In this document: piece by piece, positions 1-7,821 of the stretch
Layout of the letters: the number at the start of each line of letters is the position of its first letter
How positions within the stretch are numbered: position 1 is the stretch's first letter
Assembly: GCA_021325475.1 (NCBI GenBank)
Contig: JAJPHA010000105.1
Coordinates: 1-40,676, forward strand
Reading direction: 5' to 3'
DNA from: Rhodanobacteraceae bacterium
GTDB lineage: Bacteria; Pseudomonadota; Gammaproteobacteria; Xanthomonadales; Rhodanobacteraceae
Length of the DNA: 40,676 nucleotides
The notes under the pieces: model-generated
Database searches by the model: none
What the model was told of the DNA's origin: nothing
What the model saw: the letters and a program-made list of their open reading frames with translations, nothing else
Program-made: the position numbers and the translations under genes

Positions 1-66
1 GCCGCCGGAGCGCAGGACCCGGAGTTTACTGGTAGTAAATGAGGAGTCCGAGCACCGCCGGCGCGC
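1..66. repeat. Candidate dispersed intergenic repeat with hairpin, cut by window edge
   Basis: Non-coding GC-rich sequence built as an imperfect inverted repeat. The centre is a perfect hairpin, TTTACT (25-30), loop GGT, AGTAAA (34-39). It is flanked by GGACCC/GAGTCC and, further out, by complementary GCCGCCGG-type arms near positions 1-8 and 55-63. The sequence continues to about 101 with a T-rich GATTTTGAGATAGG stretch. The arrangement looks like a repeat element rather than a gene, and I have the impression of similar intergenic sequences in other proteobacteria, but copy number cannot be judged from one copy. Confidence 0.4.
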
Positions 67-103
67 GAGCCGTCGAGCGCAGCAGATTTTGAGATAGGTT
101 CTA

Positions 104-237
104 GGGAGTGGGGAGTGGAAAAAGCTGTACAGCCCTCGGCCCTTGGTCCTCAGCCCTCGGAAATCGGAAGCGGTGAGCGGTGAGCGGTGAGCGGAACGAG
201 CCGCGCAGCCCTCAGCCCTCGGCCCTTTCTTCCCCCC
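104..237. repeat. Heptamer arrays at the 3' end of the HutD-like gene
   Basis: Three kinds of 7-base tandem units are packed together: GGGAGTG twice (104-117), TGAGCGG three times (174-194) and CCCTCGG/CCCTCAG-type units (132-160 and 209-225). The same modules, in a related order and sharing GGAAATCGG and GGRACGAG spacers, recur at 27273-27357. The last array overlaps the stop codon of the minus-strand gene at 212-214. On the minus strand 209-237 reads as four runs of at least three G with loops of 6, 4 and 4, which matches the G-quadruplex consensus. Confidence 0.7.
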
Positions 238-820
238 GCGGCACGAACTTGACCAGCACCAGTTCGCCGCCGCCGTCGAGCACGACACGTTCGCCGGCGG
301 CATCGGGCGCGAGCAGCAGGGCGTCGCCCGCGGTCAGCGCGCGCGTTTGCGTACCGGCCTTTGCTTCGGCGCGTCCGGCGGCGAGATAGACGAACCAGGT
401 CGCCGCGTCGGCGAAGAACACCATCGGCCCGACCAGCGGCCGGTGCAGCACCTCCGCGCTGCACGCATCGCGGCGCACGATCACGTTGAAGTCGCGCACC
501 GGACCGGACAGCAGCACGCCTTCGGTGTGCCATTCGCCGGCGAAGCGAACGAAGCGCAGGCGCTGATCCAGGCGCACCGCGGGCGCGGCGTCGAAGCGCA
601 GTTCCATGCCGATGCCTTCGAGCAGGGCGATGTAGCGATCGCAGCCAGGAAACGCGGAGAACGCGCCGTCGGCTTCGATCTCGGCGATGCTCACGCGCCA
701 GTCGAAGGTGCCGGTGGCCTCGGCCTGCGGCGGGTGCACGGCGAGTTCGGTGGTCCAGCCGCGGCCGTTCTTCCAGCGCACGCGGCGAAAATCGGAGGGA
801 CCGAGCGCGCGCAGGCGCAT
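212..820 (-). CDS. HutD/Ves family protein
   Basis: A 202-residue protein of the HutD/Ves family, cupin-fold proteins linked in some bacteria to histidine utilisation (HutD) or named as a stress-induced protein (Ves). Their biochemical role is not settled. Visible family signatures are WKNGRGWTTEL near residues 16-26, FDWRVSIAEI at 39-48 and FPGCDRY at 57-63. ATG at 820 is chosen because it sits just before the conserved N-terminal block. It overlaps the stop of a possible 30-codon ORF (TGATG). No hut genes are nearby, so a histidine role is not supported by context. The last codons and stop lie inside a heptamer repeat, so the C-terminal tail GEERAEG may be repeat-derived. Confidence 0.85.
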   Translation of the reverse strand: MRLRALGPSDFRRVRWKNGRGWTTELAVHPPQAEATGTFDWRVSIAEIEADGAFSAFPGCDRYIALLEGIGMELRFDAAPAVRLDQRLRFVRFAGEWHTEGVLLSGPVRDFNVIVRRDACSAEVLHRPLVGPMVFFADAATWFVYLAAGRAEAKAGTQTRALTAGDALLLAPDAAGERVVLDGGGELVLVKFVPRGEERAEG

Positions 821-912
821 CAGGCGGCGTCCTGCCCGCGCAGCGCGCCGATCGGCATCCGGCGCCGCGCCGGCTCGCCGGCGGCGATGGCGGCGGCGGT
901 GCCGATCGGCAT
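820..912 (-). CDS. Possible 30-aa ORF between SET gene and HutD gene
   Basis: A short ORF fills most of the gap between the SET-domain gene stop (930) and the HutD-like start (820). Its TGA overlaps the downstream ATG as TGATG, a layout typical of translational coupling. The peptide contains the tetrapeptide MPIG twice, because the DNA repeats GCCGATCGGCATCC. There is no convincing Shine-Dalgarno sequence and I recognise no family. It could be a coupling leader or chance in GC-rich DNA. Confidence 0.2.
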   Translation of the reverse strand: MPIGTAAAIAAGEPARRRMPIGALRGQDAA

Positions 913-929
913 CCTGGGCGGAAACCGGC

Positions 930-1409
930 TCACGCGAGCTCGGGCACGCGTGCGGTGAGGGCGTGCAGTTGCGCTGAGGTCTGCGCCAGGCTCTCGCTCC
1001 AGGGCAGGCCGACGATCGGCTCGCCGGTGTGCGCGTCGCGGAACTCCTCCACCTGGCCGGGCGCCAGCAGATGCCGATAGTCCACCGTGACCTCGGCGCC
1101 GGCCGGCAGATCCTCGAGCGCGAACACGAAGCCGAGATGCCACAAGCCGGTCGGCCGGAACGAATGGTTGATGTAGCACTCGTCCGGCCACTCCGGCGTG
1201 ACCGTGTAGCAATCCTCGAACCAGCGCACGGTCGCGCGCAGCGCGGCGGCGGCGTCCGGGCGGGCGCGCAGTTCGCGCCATTTGTATACTTTGCGCACAT
1301 CGTCCGGGGCGATGATGACGCGCCCGGCCGCGACCGGCTCGGCCAGGAACAGGCCGCGGCCGGCGCCGGGAATCGCGGAAGCGGCGATGCGGTAGCGGGG
1401 CAGGATCAT
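930..1409 (-). CDS. SET domain-containing protein
   Basis: A 159-residue single-domain SET protein. SET domains transfer methyl groups from S-adenosylmethionine, usually to lysine, and short bacterial versions are mostly uncharacterised. Visible motifs are GAGRGLFLAEPVAAGRVI at about 15-32, the active-site NHS at 81-83 and EVTVDYRHLL at 106-115, which supplies the catalytic tyrosine. There is no Cys-rich post-SET segment, unlike the second SET protein at 3868-4344. The gene lies just upstream of the HutD-like gene on the same strand and is divergent from the M20 peptidase gene. Codons 40-43 (KVYK) are written with an AT-rich GTATAC word that is unusual for this DNA. Confidence 0.85.
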   Translation of the reverse strand: MILPRYRIAASAIPGAGRGLFLAEPVAAGRVIIAPDDVRKVYKWRELRARPDAAAALRATVRWFEDCYTVTPEWPDECYINHSFRPTGLWHLGFVFALEDLPAGAEVTVDYRHLLAPGQVEEFRDAHTGEPIVGLPWSESLAQTSAQLHALTARVPELA

Positions 1410-1511
1410 GCGGTGTCTCGGCTTGGCCTCCCGTCACAGTCTAGCAGGCCGGGATGCGCCGCACCCGCGTCGCACGGTACACTGCCGCGATTGCAACCAC
1501 GCAGGTGTCGC

Positions 1512-2999
1512 ATGGACTCGAACCAAACCCGCGACGCGATCGCCGGCCTGTGGGACCGCGAGATCGTGGCGCAACTGGTGGACTACATCCGCATCCCGAA
1601 CAAGTCGCCGATGTTCGACGCGCAGTGGGCCGAGCACGGCCACATGGACCGGGCGGTCGAGCAGTTCGCCGCCTGGGCGCGCGCGCAGCCGGTCGCCGGC
1701 ATGCAGGTGGAGGTGGTGCGGCTGCCCGGACGCACGCCGCTGATCTTCATCGAGGTGCCCGCCGTCGGCGCCGCCGGCGAGGATTGCGTGCTGCTGTACG
1801 GTCACCTCGACAAGCAACCGGAGATGACCGGCTGGGCGCCGCATCTCGGGCCGTGGACGCCGGTGCTGGAGGGCGATCGGCTGTACGGCCGCGGCGGCGC
1901 CGATGACGGCTACGCGCTGTTCGGTTCGCTCGCCGCGATCCTGGCGCTCAGGCAGCAGGCCGTGGCGCACGCGCGCTGCGTGATCCTGATCGAGGCCTGC
2001 GAGGAATCCGGCAGCTACGACCTGCCGTACTACGTCGATCATCTGGCCGCGCGCATCGGCAAGCCGTCGCTCGTCGTCTGCCTCGATTCCGGCTGCGGCA
2101 ACTACGATCAGCTCTGGCTCACCACCTCGCTGCGCGGCATGACCGGCGGCAATCTGCGCGTGCAGGTGCTCGAGGAAGGCGTGCACTCGGGCGATGCGTC
2201 CGGCATCGTGCCGTCGAGCTTCCGCGTCCTGCGCCAGTTGCTGTCGCGGCTGGAGGACGAGGTCAGCGGCCGGATCAAGCCGGCGGAACTCTACGTCGAG
2301 ATTCCGCCGCAGCGCCTCGCCCAGGCGCGGCGCACGGCCGAGGTGCTGGGCGATGCGGTGTACTCCAAGTTTCCCTTCGTGCGCGGCATGCGTCCGGCCG
2401 CGGACGATCTCACCGAACTCGTGCTCAACCGCACCTGGCGCCCGGCGCTGGCCGTCACCGGCGTCGCCGGCATCCCGCCGCTCGAGTCCGCCGGCAACGT
2501 GCTCCGGCCCTACACCGCAGTCAAGCTCTCGCTGCGCCTGCCGCCGACGCTCGACGGCGATCGCGCCGGCGAGTTCGTCAAGGACCTGCTCGAGCGCGAT
2601 CCGCCCTACGGCTGCAAGGTGAGCTTCGAGCTGGAGAAGGCCTCCTCCGGCTGGAATGCGCCGGAGCTCGCGCCGTGGCTGGAAGCCTCGATCGAGGCCG
2701 CCTCGCGCGAATTCTTCGGCCGCCCGCCGGCGTTCAACGGCGAGGGCGGCAGCATTCCGTTCATGGGCATGCTCGGCGAGAAGTTCCCCGCGGCGCAGTT
2801 CCTCATCACCGGCGTGCTCGGGCCGCAGTCGAACGCGCACGGGCCGAACGAATTCCTGCACATTCCGACGGCCAAGCGCGTGAGCATGTGCGTGGCGCGG
2901 GTGATCGCCGATCACTGCCGCGCCAGCGCCGCCGGGTTGACCCGCGGCGCGGCGGCGAGCGCGGCGCACACCCACCGCGGCGAGCATGGCTGCTGCTGA
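1512..2999 (+). CDS. M20 family metallopeptidase (dipeptidase)
   Basis: A 495-residue zinc peptidase of the M20 family, close in layout to carnosinase-type dipeptidases. Ligand motifs are in order: YGHLDKQPE with H98 and D100, GADDGY with bridging D131, EACEESGS with E164/E165, CLDSG with D192, the dimerisation-domain GVHSG near 223-227, and HGPNE near 445 with the last His. There is no signal peptide, so it is probably cytosolic. ATG 1512 gives the usual family start (LWDREIVAQLVDYIRIPNKSP); the reading frame extends upstream without family similarity. The C-terminus ends in an unusual His- and Cys-containing tail (HTHRGEHGCC). Substrate cannot be read from sequence. Confidence 0.9.
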   Translation: MDSNQTRDAIAGLWDREIVAQLVDYIRIPNKSPMFDAQWAEHGHMDRAVEQFAAWARAQPVAGMQVEVVRLPGRTPLIFIEVPAVGAAGEDCVLLYGHLDKQPEMTGWAPHLGPWTPVLEGDRLYGRGGADDGYALFGSLAAILALRQQAVAHARCVILIEACEESGSYDLPYYVDHLAARIGKPSLVVCLDSGCGNYDQLWLTTSLRGMTGGNLRVQVLEEGVHSGDASGIVPSSFRVLRQLLSRLEDEVSGRIKPAELYVEIPPQRLAQARRTAEVLGDAVYSKFPFVRGMRPAADDLTELVLNRTWRPALAVTGVAGIPPLESAGNVLRPYTAVKLSLRLPPTLDGDRAGEFVKDLLERDPPYGCKVSFELEKASSGWNAPELAPWLEASIEAASREFFGRPPAFNGEGGSIPFMGMLGEKFPAAQFLITGVLGPQSNAHGPNEFLHIPTAKRVSMCVARVIADHCRASAAGLTRGAAASAAHTHRGEHGCC

Positions 3000-3096
3000 A
3001 TCCCGGCGCCGGCCAGCACCAGCAGGACCAGCAGGATTTTTCCGAGCCGACGAACGAACTTCGTGATACCCCCGAATGGTGCGAACCGATGCAGTG

Positions 3097-3753
3097 TCAG
3101 CGTATCGCCGGAATCGTCAAGACGCCGTCACGACAGGTGTCGCGCATGCCGCCGCCGCAGGCGCGTGGCGCGAGATCGTGCCGGTCGAGGCACACGCGCA
3201 CTTCGGCGAGCACATCGCCGTCGCGACAGGCGACATGGACCGCCGCCGCCGGCAGCGCCGGATTGACGGCGCGGAACGCCTGCACGATCCCGGCGGCGCT
3301 CAGCCGCGGTGGCCGCGTCGGTGCGATCAACGGCGGCGGAATGCGGACACTGGCGAAGGCGTGGTCGGCGAGATCGAAATAGTCCGCCGGATCGAGTCCG
3401 CTGCAACTGCCGTGCGTGCGCCATTCGTGCTCGATCAGGCGCCGGCTCGGCATGAACGCGAGCGCGCGGCGGATCGTCGCCTCGTCCGGCGCGGCGTCGG
3501 TGCGGCAATGCTGCGGCCCGCCGCCGGCGCGGTACTGCGGCCACAGGCCGTGCAGCACGAAGCCGAATCCGCGGTCGCCGCATTGCTCGGATTCGTCGGC
3601 GTGGGTCGCGCAATAGCTCGGCGACCACGACAGCGACATCAGGTACTGGTCGAAGCCGGCGCCGTCGGCGTGCGGGCGATGGTCGCGCGCGGCGGCGAGC
3701 GCGGCGAAGCCGAGCGCGAACAGGACGGCGGCGAGGCGGAGCGGGCGGCGCAT
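3097..3753 (-). CDS. Secreted ribonuclease T2 family protein
   Basis: A 218-residue RNase T2 family endoribonuclease. Members cleave single-stranded RNA through a 2',3'-cyclic phosphate intermediate. Both active-site blocks are intact: CAS1 as GFVLHGLWPQ with H68, and CAS2 as IEHEWRTHGSC with H109, E110 and H114. A signal peptide (basic start MRRPLRLAAV, hydrophobic core to about residue 22) points to the periplasm. Cysteines at 48, 58, 83, 117 and later positions could form the disulfides usual in this family. The gene is convergent with the M20 gene and divergent from the SET gene at 3868. A role in scavenging RNA is inference. Confidence 0.92.
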   Translation of the reverse strand: MRRPLRLAAVLFALGFAALAAARDHRPHADGAGFDQYLMSLSWSPSYCATHADESEQCGDRGFGFVLHGLWPQYRAGGGPQHCRTDAAPDEATIRRALAFMPSRRLIEHEWRTHGSCSGLDPADYFDLADHAFASVRIPPPLIAPTRPPRLSAAGIVQAFRAVNPALPAAAVHVACRDGDVLAEVRVCLDRHDLAPRACGGGMRDTCRDGVLTIPAIR

Positions 3754-3832
3754 GCACGGCAGACGGCGGCGACGGCGCGGCAGTTTGCCATGTGCGCGGC
3801 GCGGTGGCGAGCGCCGCGCCCGCGCGCGAGGC

Positions 3833-3838
3833 TATAAT
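3833..3838 (+). promoter_or_regulatory. Putative -10 element of the SET gene
   Basis: A perfect TATAAT lies about 30 bases upstream of the SET start at 3868, in otherwise GC-rich sequence, so a short leader of roughly 20-25 bases is expected. No good -35 hexamer is present at the usual spacing. Confidence 0.45.
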
Positions 3839-3867
3839 CGCGTTCCTTTCCGCTGCACGTGTTCCGC

Positions 3868-4344
3868 ATGTCTCGCCGCATCGTCATGCGCCGCTCGCCG
3901 ATCCACGGCAACGGCGTATTCGCCGCCCGCAACCTGCCGAAGGGCATCACCGTCATCGAATACCGCGGTCGCCGCCTCACCCACGCCCAGGCCAACCGCG
4001 TCTACGGCAACGACGTCGACAGCGGCCACACCTTCCTGTTCACCTTGAACGAGCGCTATCTGATCGACGCCAATGTCGGCGGCAACATCGCGCGCTGGAT
4101 CAATCACAGTTGCAACCCGAACTGCCATGCCTGGGTGATCGAGCATCCGGGCGGCGATCCGCGCCGCGACCGGGTGGTGATCGAGACCCGGCGCGCGATC
4201 CGGCGCGGCGAGGAGCTGACCTACGACTACGGCATCGAGCTCGAGGAACGCCACACGCCGCGGCTCAAGCGCATCTGGGCCTGCCGCTGCGGCGCGCCGC
4301 GCTGCAGCGGCACCCTGCTCAAGCCGAAGCGACGCCGGCGTTGA
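3868..4344 (+). CDS. SET domain protein-lysine methyltransferase with post-SET cysteines
   Basis: A 158-residue compact SET protein, close in layout to the catalytic end of eukaryotic histone lysine methyltransferases. It has RSPIHGNGVFAARNLPKG (9-26), the cofactor and active-site block WINHSCNPNC (77-86), ELTYDYG (116-122) and a post-SET CRCGAPRC segment (139-146). C82 with the post-SET cysteines would form the usual zinc site. ATG 3868 is preferred; GTG 3859 would add three residues. The basic C-terminus (KPKRRRR) could contact nucleic acid. The target is unknown. It is convergent with the gene at 4348, with only three bases between stops. Confidence 0.88.
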   Translation: MSRRIVMRRSPIHGNGVFAARNLPKGITVIEYRGRRLTHAQANRVYGNDVDSGHTFLFTLNERYLIDANVGGNIARWINHSCNPNCHAWVIEHPGGDPRRDRVVIETRRAIRRGEELTYDYGIELEERHTPRLKRIWACRCGAPRCSGTLLKPKRRRR

Positions 4345-4347
4345 GGC

Positions 4348-5088
4348 TCAGCGGCGGCCGTCGCCGCGCCGCATCTGCAGGAAGGTCATGCCGGCGAAGC
4401 CGAGCAGGAGGCCGGCGAGCGCCAGGCCGATGTAAAAAGTATACCCGTCCGGCGCGGCGCCGCGGCCGCCGCCCGCCGGCGGCATCGGCACGCGCTCCGC
4501 GGCACGCTGGTCGGTCTCCGTCGCCGCCGCGTTGGCATTCGCGCGCGGCGCGCTTGCGGGCGCCGGCGTGGCATTCGGCGGACCGGCGGCGGGCGCAGGC
4601 GGCGCGGCGACGGGCGGGGCCGGCGCCGGTGCGGCCGGTGCCGGTGTCGCGGTCGGCGGCGGAGGATGGTCGGGGGCGCTCGCGGTGGTCGTGCCGCCGT
4701 TGCGCCGTTTCACCACCGACACGTAATCGGGCGGCGGTGGCGGCGGCGCGGCCGGCGTCGCCGCCGCTGCGGGCGCAGCGTTGGCGGCCGGATCGTTCGG
4801 CTTCGCGCCGGCACCGTCGGCCGGGGCGTTGCCGGCGGTCGCGGCCGCGCCGGTCTTGGCGCCGCCGGCGTTGGTCGCGGCGGCGTTGGCCGGAGCGTTC
4901 TGCAGTTGCTGGTTTTCCTGCACGAAGTTGGCGGACTGCGCTTGCACGTTCGCCGACGGCGCGTTCGGATCCTGCCCGCCGACGTTGGTGGTGACGCCGG
5001 CGGAGGTCGCACCCACGCCGGCCGTGGCGAACGTCGGCAGCGCCAGGGCGATGAGCAATGGCGGGGAAAGCCAGCGGGCAGGGGGCAT
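4348..5088 (-). CDS. Hypothetical Ala/Pro-rich secreted protein with C-terminal membrane anchor
   Basis: I do not recognise a family. The 246-residue product has an N-terminal signal peptide (about 1-23), a long low-complexity Ala/Pro/Asn region (about 60-205) with runs such as PPPPPP, and one C-terminal hydrophobic segment (about 217-238) followed by a short basic tail, QMRRGDGRR. The predicted topology is a mature domain outside the inner membrane, tethered by its C-terminus, with the Pro-rich part as a flexible spacer. Codons for YTFY at the start of the membrane segment contain a 13-base AT-rich word (4432-4444) identical to one in edd. The ORF is long and open with a plausible start, so I take it as real. 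Confidence 0.65.
   Translation of the reverse strand: MPPARWLSPPLLIALALPTFATAGVGATSAGVTTNVGGQDPNAPSANVQAQSANFVQENQQLQNAPANAAATNAGGAKTGAAATAGNAPADGAGAKPNDPAANAAPAAAATPAAPPPPPPDYVSVVKRRNGGTTTASAPDHPPPPTATPAPAAPAPAPPVAAPPAPAAGPPNATPAPASAPRANANAAATETDQRAAERVPMPPAGGGRGAAPDGYTFYIGLALAGLLLGFAGMTFLQMRRGDGRR
4432..4444. repeat. AT-rich 13-mer GTAAAAAGTATAC, copy 1
   Basis: Identical to 13488-13500 although the host genes are unrelated. Here the reverse complement is read G-TAT-ACT-TTT-TAC, whereas in edd it is read in another frame. It belongs to the GTATACTTT word family discussed in the findings. Confidence 0.75.
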
Positions 5089-5120
5089 GGGACGATTCGC
5101 CTCGAGGAGTGCCGGCGATT

Positions 5121-5741
5121 CTAGCAGTCCGCCGCCGCGTTCGCCGAAGCGCGGGCGAGGCGCGCGTGGTCGGCCGGCGTGTCGATGTCCAGCGCCGCAC
5201 GCGGCATCGGCACGGCGACGACGCTCGCGGCATGGCGTTCAAGCACGGTGCGCGCACCGCCGCGACCGCGCAGCGCCGCCAGTTCCGCGAAATGACGGCG
5301 CGGGAACAGGCATGGCGGGCCGCGCACCGCAGCGTTCGCCGCGGCGACGATGCGTGCCGGCGCTGCGGCGTGCGCGGCGATCAGCGCGCGGAAGTCCGCC
5401 GCCGTGAGCAGCGCCTGATCGGCGAGCGCGACGATCAGCGCGCGCGGCGACGGCCGCAGCCGCCGCGCAAAACGCACGCCGCAGGCGATCGAGTCGCCCA
5501 AACCCTGGCGCCAGCGCGCGTTCCAGATCGGCATCACCGCCAGCCCTTCGAGTTCCGCCCGCACCGCGCGCCGATACGCGCCGGTGACGACCAGCACGCG
5601 CGCACCGCTGGCCGCGGCGGCGCGCGCCGCGCGCCGCACCAGGGACACGCCGTCGAGCCGCGCCAACTGTTTCGGTGCGCCGAAGCGCCGCGCTCTGCCG
5701 GCGGCGAGCAGCAGGACGCAGACCTCGTGATCGGATCGCAT
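5121..5741 (-). CDS. MocA/MobA-like nucleotidyltransferase
   Basis: A 206-residue nucleotidyltransferase of the MobA-like NTP transferase group. The closest layout is MocA-type molybdenum-cofactor cytidylyltransferase and xanthine dehydrogenase accessory proteins. The nucleotide-binding LLLAAGRARRFGAPKQL signature is at about 10-26, ALADQ in the middle follows the usual metal-binding Asp position, and GPPCLFPRRHFAEL, GGARTVL and DIDTPADHARL complete the family pattern. ATG 5741 starts right before the conserved strand. No molybdoenzyme or cofactor genes are in the window, so the substrate (CTP, GTP or other) is open. Confidence 0.82.
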   Translation of the reverse strand: MRSDHEVCVLLLAAGRARRFGAPKQLARLDGVSLVRRAARAAAASGARVLVVTGAYRRAVRAELEGLAVMPIWNARWRQGLGDSIACGVRFARRLRPSPRALIVALADQALLTAADFRALIAAHAAAPARIVAAANAAVRGPPCLFPRRHFAELAALRGRGGARTVLERHAASVVAVPMPRAALDIDTPADHARLARASANAAADC

Positions 5742-5819
5742 GACAGCCACGCGCACATCCCGGCGGGCTAGTCTGACCGAACCGCCGCGCGCGCTCCAGA
5801 GTCGTCGCCGGCGCGCAAC

Positions 5820-5836
5820 CGAAACTTCATCGAAAC
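5820..5836. promoter_or_regulatory. Direct repeat CGAAAC-N5-CGAAAC upstream of the phospholipase gene
   Basis: Two CGAAAC words 11 bases apart lie in the region between the divergent MocA-like and phospholipase C genes. One-turn spacing suits a tandem-bound regulator, but the words do not match the PhoB box. Function is unknown. Confidence 0.25.
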
Positions 5837-5907
5837 GCAAGCGCGCCTTCACGCCCGGGTCAAGCGCTCCGGGCACGCTGCGCGCGGTCCGGCCAACCGC
5901 GCGGCGC

Positions 5908-7821
5908 ATGGCAAGGCTCACGAGGCGCGAATTCTTCCAACTGTCCGCGGCCGCGGTGGCGGCGGCGAAGCTGTCGGCGGCGTTGCGCGTGGCGCGTGCG
6001 GTGACGCCGGCCGGGGGCTCGCCGGCGGCGGTCCGGCACGTGGTCGTGCTGATGCAGGAGAACCGCTCGTTCGATCACTACTTCGGCACGCTGCGCGGTG
6101 TGCGCGGCTTTGGCGACCGCGCGGCGCTGGCGCACGGTCGCGGTCACGTGTTCCGGCAGCGCGCGGCCGACGGCCGGACGCTGGCGCCGTTCCGCAGCCC
6201 GGCGGCCTGCGCCGCCGATCTCGATCATTCCTGGCACGGCACGCATCGCGCCTGGAATCGCGGCAACTGCGATCGCTGGATCGAAGCCAAGGGCGTCGGC
6301 GCGATGGCCCATCTCGATCGCGCGGCGCTGCCGTTCCATTACGCGCTCGCCGACGCCTTCACCCTGTGCGATGCGTATTTCTGTTCGGTGATGGGGCCGA
6401 CCAAGCCGAACCGGCTGTATCTGTGGAGCGGCACCAACGATCCGCACGGACTCGCCGGCGGACCGGTGCTCGACAACGGCCCGGAGGATCTGCGCTGGAC
6501 CACCTACCCGGAGCGCCTGGAGGCCGCCGGCGTGCGCTGGAAGATCTACCAGAACGCCGCAGACAACTACGACGACAACGCGCTCGCCTGGTTCCGCCGC
6601 TTTCGCGACGCCGCGCCCGGCACGCCGCTCCACGACCGCGGCCTGGCCTCGGTGCCGGCGGTGCACGGCGACACCTGCGCCGACATCGCCGCCGCGCTCG
6701 AACGCGACGTGCGCGCCGGCGCGCTGCCGACGGTGTCGTGGATCATCGCGCCGGAGCGCTGCAGCGAACATCCGCGCCACCCGCCGGCCGCCGGCGCCGA
6801 ATTCATCGCGCGCGTGCTCGCTGCGCTGACCGCCGATCCGGCGGTCTGGGCCGGCACCGTGCTGCTCATCAACTACGACGAGAACGACGGCTTCTTCGAT
6901 CACGTGCCGCCGCCGGTGCCGCCGCCCGGCACGCCCGACGAATTCGTCGGCGACGAACCGATCGGCCTCGGCCCGCGCGTGCCGCTGTTGGTGATCTCGC
7001 CGTGGAGCCGCGGCGGGTTCGTCTGCTCGCAGGTGTTCGACCACACCTCGGTGCTGCGCTTCCTGGAACTCGTCACCGGCGTCGCCGAGCCGAACATCTC
7101 CGCGTGGCGGCGCAGGCTGTGCGGTGATCTCACCGCCGCGTTCGATTTCACCGCCACCTCGATCGCCGTGCCGGCGCTGCGTCCTGCGCCGGTGACGGCG
7201 GCGTGCGCGGCGCCGCGCCAAGCCGGCGCCGCGGCGCAGGAACCGGGCTGGCGGCCGGCGCGGCCGTTGCCGTATCGGCCGGAGGCGACGGCGAGGCTGG
7301 ACGCGAGCGCCGGACGCCTCTGCATCGAATTCGCCAATCGCGGCACGGCGACGGTGCATTTCGCGGCCTACGCCGCTGACGAGCCCGCGCCACGGCATTA
7401 CGACGTCGATCCCGGCGCGACGCTGGCCGACGTGTTCGCCGCGTCGCCGACCTACGACGTTGCCGTGCACGGACCGAACGGCTTCGTGCGCCGGTTCGCT
7501 GGCCATCGCGACGCGGTCGGGGGCGAAGTTGCGGTGGTCTGCGATCTCGCCGTGCCGGGCGCGGCGTGCCTGCGGCTCACGCTGACCAACGCCGCGGCGA
7601 CGCCGGTTGCGTTGCACGTCATCGCCGCGTGCGGCGACGCGCAACCGCAGACGGTGACGCTCGCGCCCGGGGCGACGCGGACGCTGGTGTACGATGTGGA
7701 ATCGTATACTTCCGGCGATTACGATTTCGAGATCACCCGCGCCGACGATCCGCGCTATCTGCGGCGTCTCGCCGGACACGTCGAAACCGGCGCGGTCAGC
7801 GTGCGTGGCTCGCCGGCATGA
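5908..7821 (+). CDS. Tat-exported phospholipase C (phosphoesterase family)
   Basis: A 637-residue enzyme of the bacterial phospholipase C / acid phosphatase phosphoesterase family, related to the phosphocholine-specific PlcH/PlcN type. The start TRREFFQLSAAAVAAA is a twin-arginine signal, so a folded, metal-loaded enzyme would be exported. Family motifs are QENRSFDHYFGTLRGVRGFGD (50-70), MGPTKPNR, NYDENDGFFDHVPPP from about 322, and HTSVLRFLE near 379. The C-terminal part (about 440-630) resembles the two small beta-rich domains found at the end of these enzymes. It would cleave glycerophospholipid head groups for phosphate or lipid use. Its 3' end overlaps the convergent deacetylase gene by 26 bases. 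Head-group specificity is not determined. Confidence 0.92.
   Translation: MARLTRREFFQLSAAAVAAAKLSAALRVARAVTPAGGSPAAVRHVVVLMQENRSFDHYFGTLRGVRGFGDRAALAHGRGHVFRQRAADGRTLAPFRSPAACAADLDHSWHGTHRAWNRGNCDRWIEAKGVGAMAHLDRAALPFHYALADAFTLCDAYFCSVMGPTKPNRLYLWSGTNDPHGLAGGPVLDNGPEDLRWTTYPERLEAAGVRWKIYQNAADNYDDNALAWFRRFRDAAPGTPLHDRGLASVPAVHGDTCADIAAALERDVRAGALPTVSWIIAPERCSEHPRHPPAAGAEFIARVLAALTADPAVWAGTVLLINYDENDGFFDHVPPPVPPPGTPDEFVGDEPIGLGPRVPLLVISPWSRGGFVCSQVFDHTSVLRFLELVTGVAEPNISAWRRRLCGDLTAAFDFTATSIAVPALRPAPVTAACAAPRQAGAAAQEPGWRPARPLPYRPEATARLDASAGRLCIEFANRGTATVHFAAYAADEPAPRHYDVDPGATLADVFAASPTYDVAVHGPNGFVRRFAGHRDAVGGEVAVVCDLAVPGAACLRLTLTNAAATPVALHVIAACGDAQPQTVTLAPGATRTLVYDVESYTSGDYDFEITRADDPRYLRRLAGHVETGAVSVRGSPA

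Noticed and set aside
1434-2987. 517-codon open frame antisense to the M20 peptidase
   Set aside because: Arg/Ala/His-rich composition typical of the reverse strand of a GC-rich gene; the plus-strand frame has a clear M20 family match.
2912-3070. Minus-strand frame with a hydrophobic stretch KILLVLLVLAGAG after the RNase T2 gene
   Set aside because: No start codon in a sensible place and most of the frame lies antisense to the M20 gene. It might be a remnant, but I cannot support a gene.
5860-7779. 639-codon open frame antisense to phospholipase C
   Set aside because: Composition is that of a shadow frame and no family pattern is visible.
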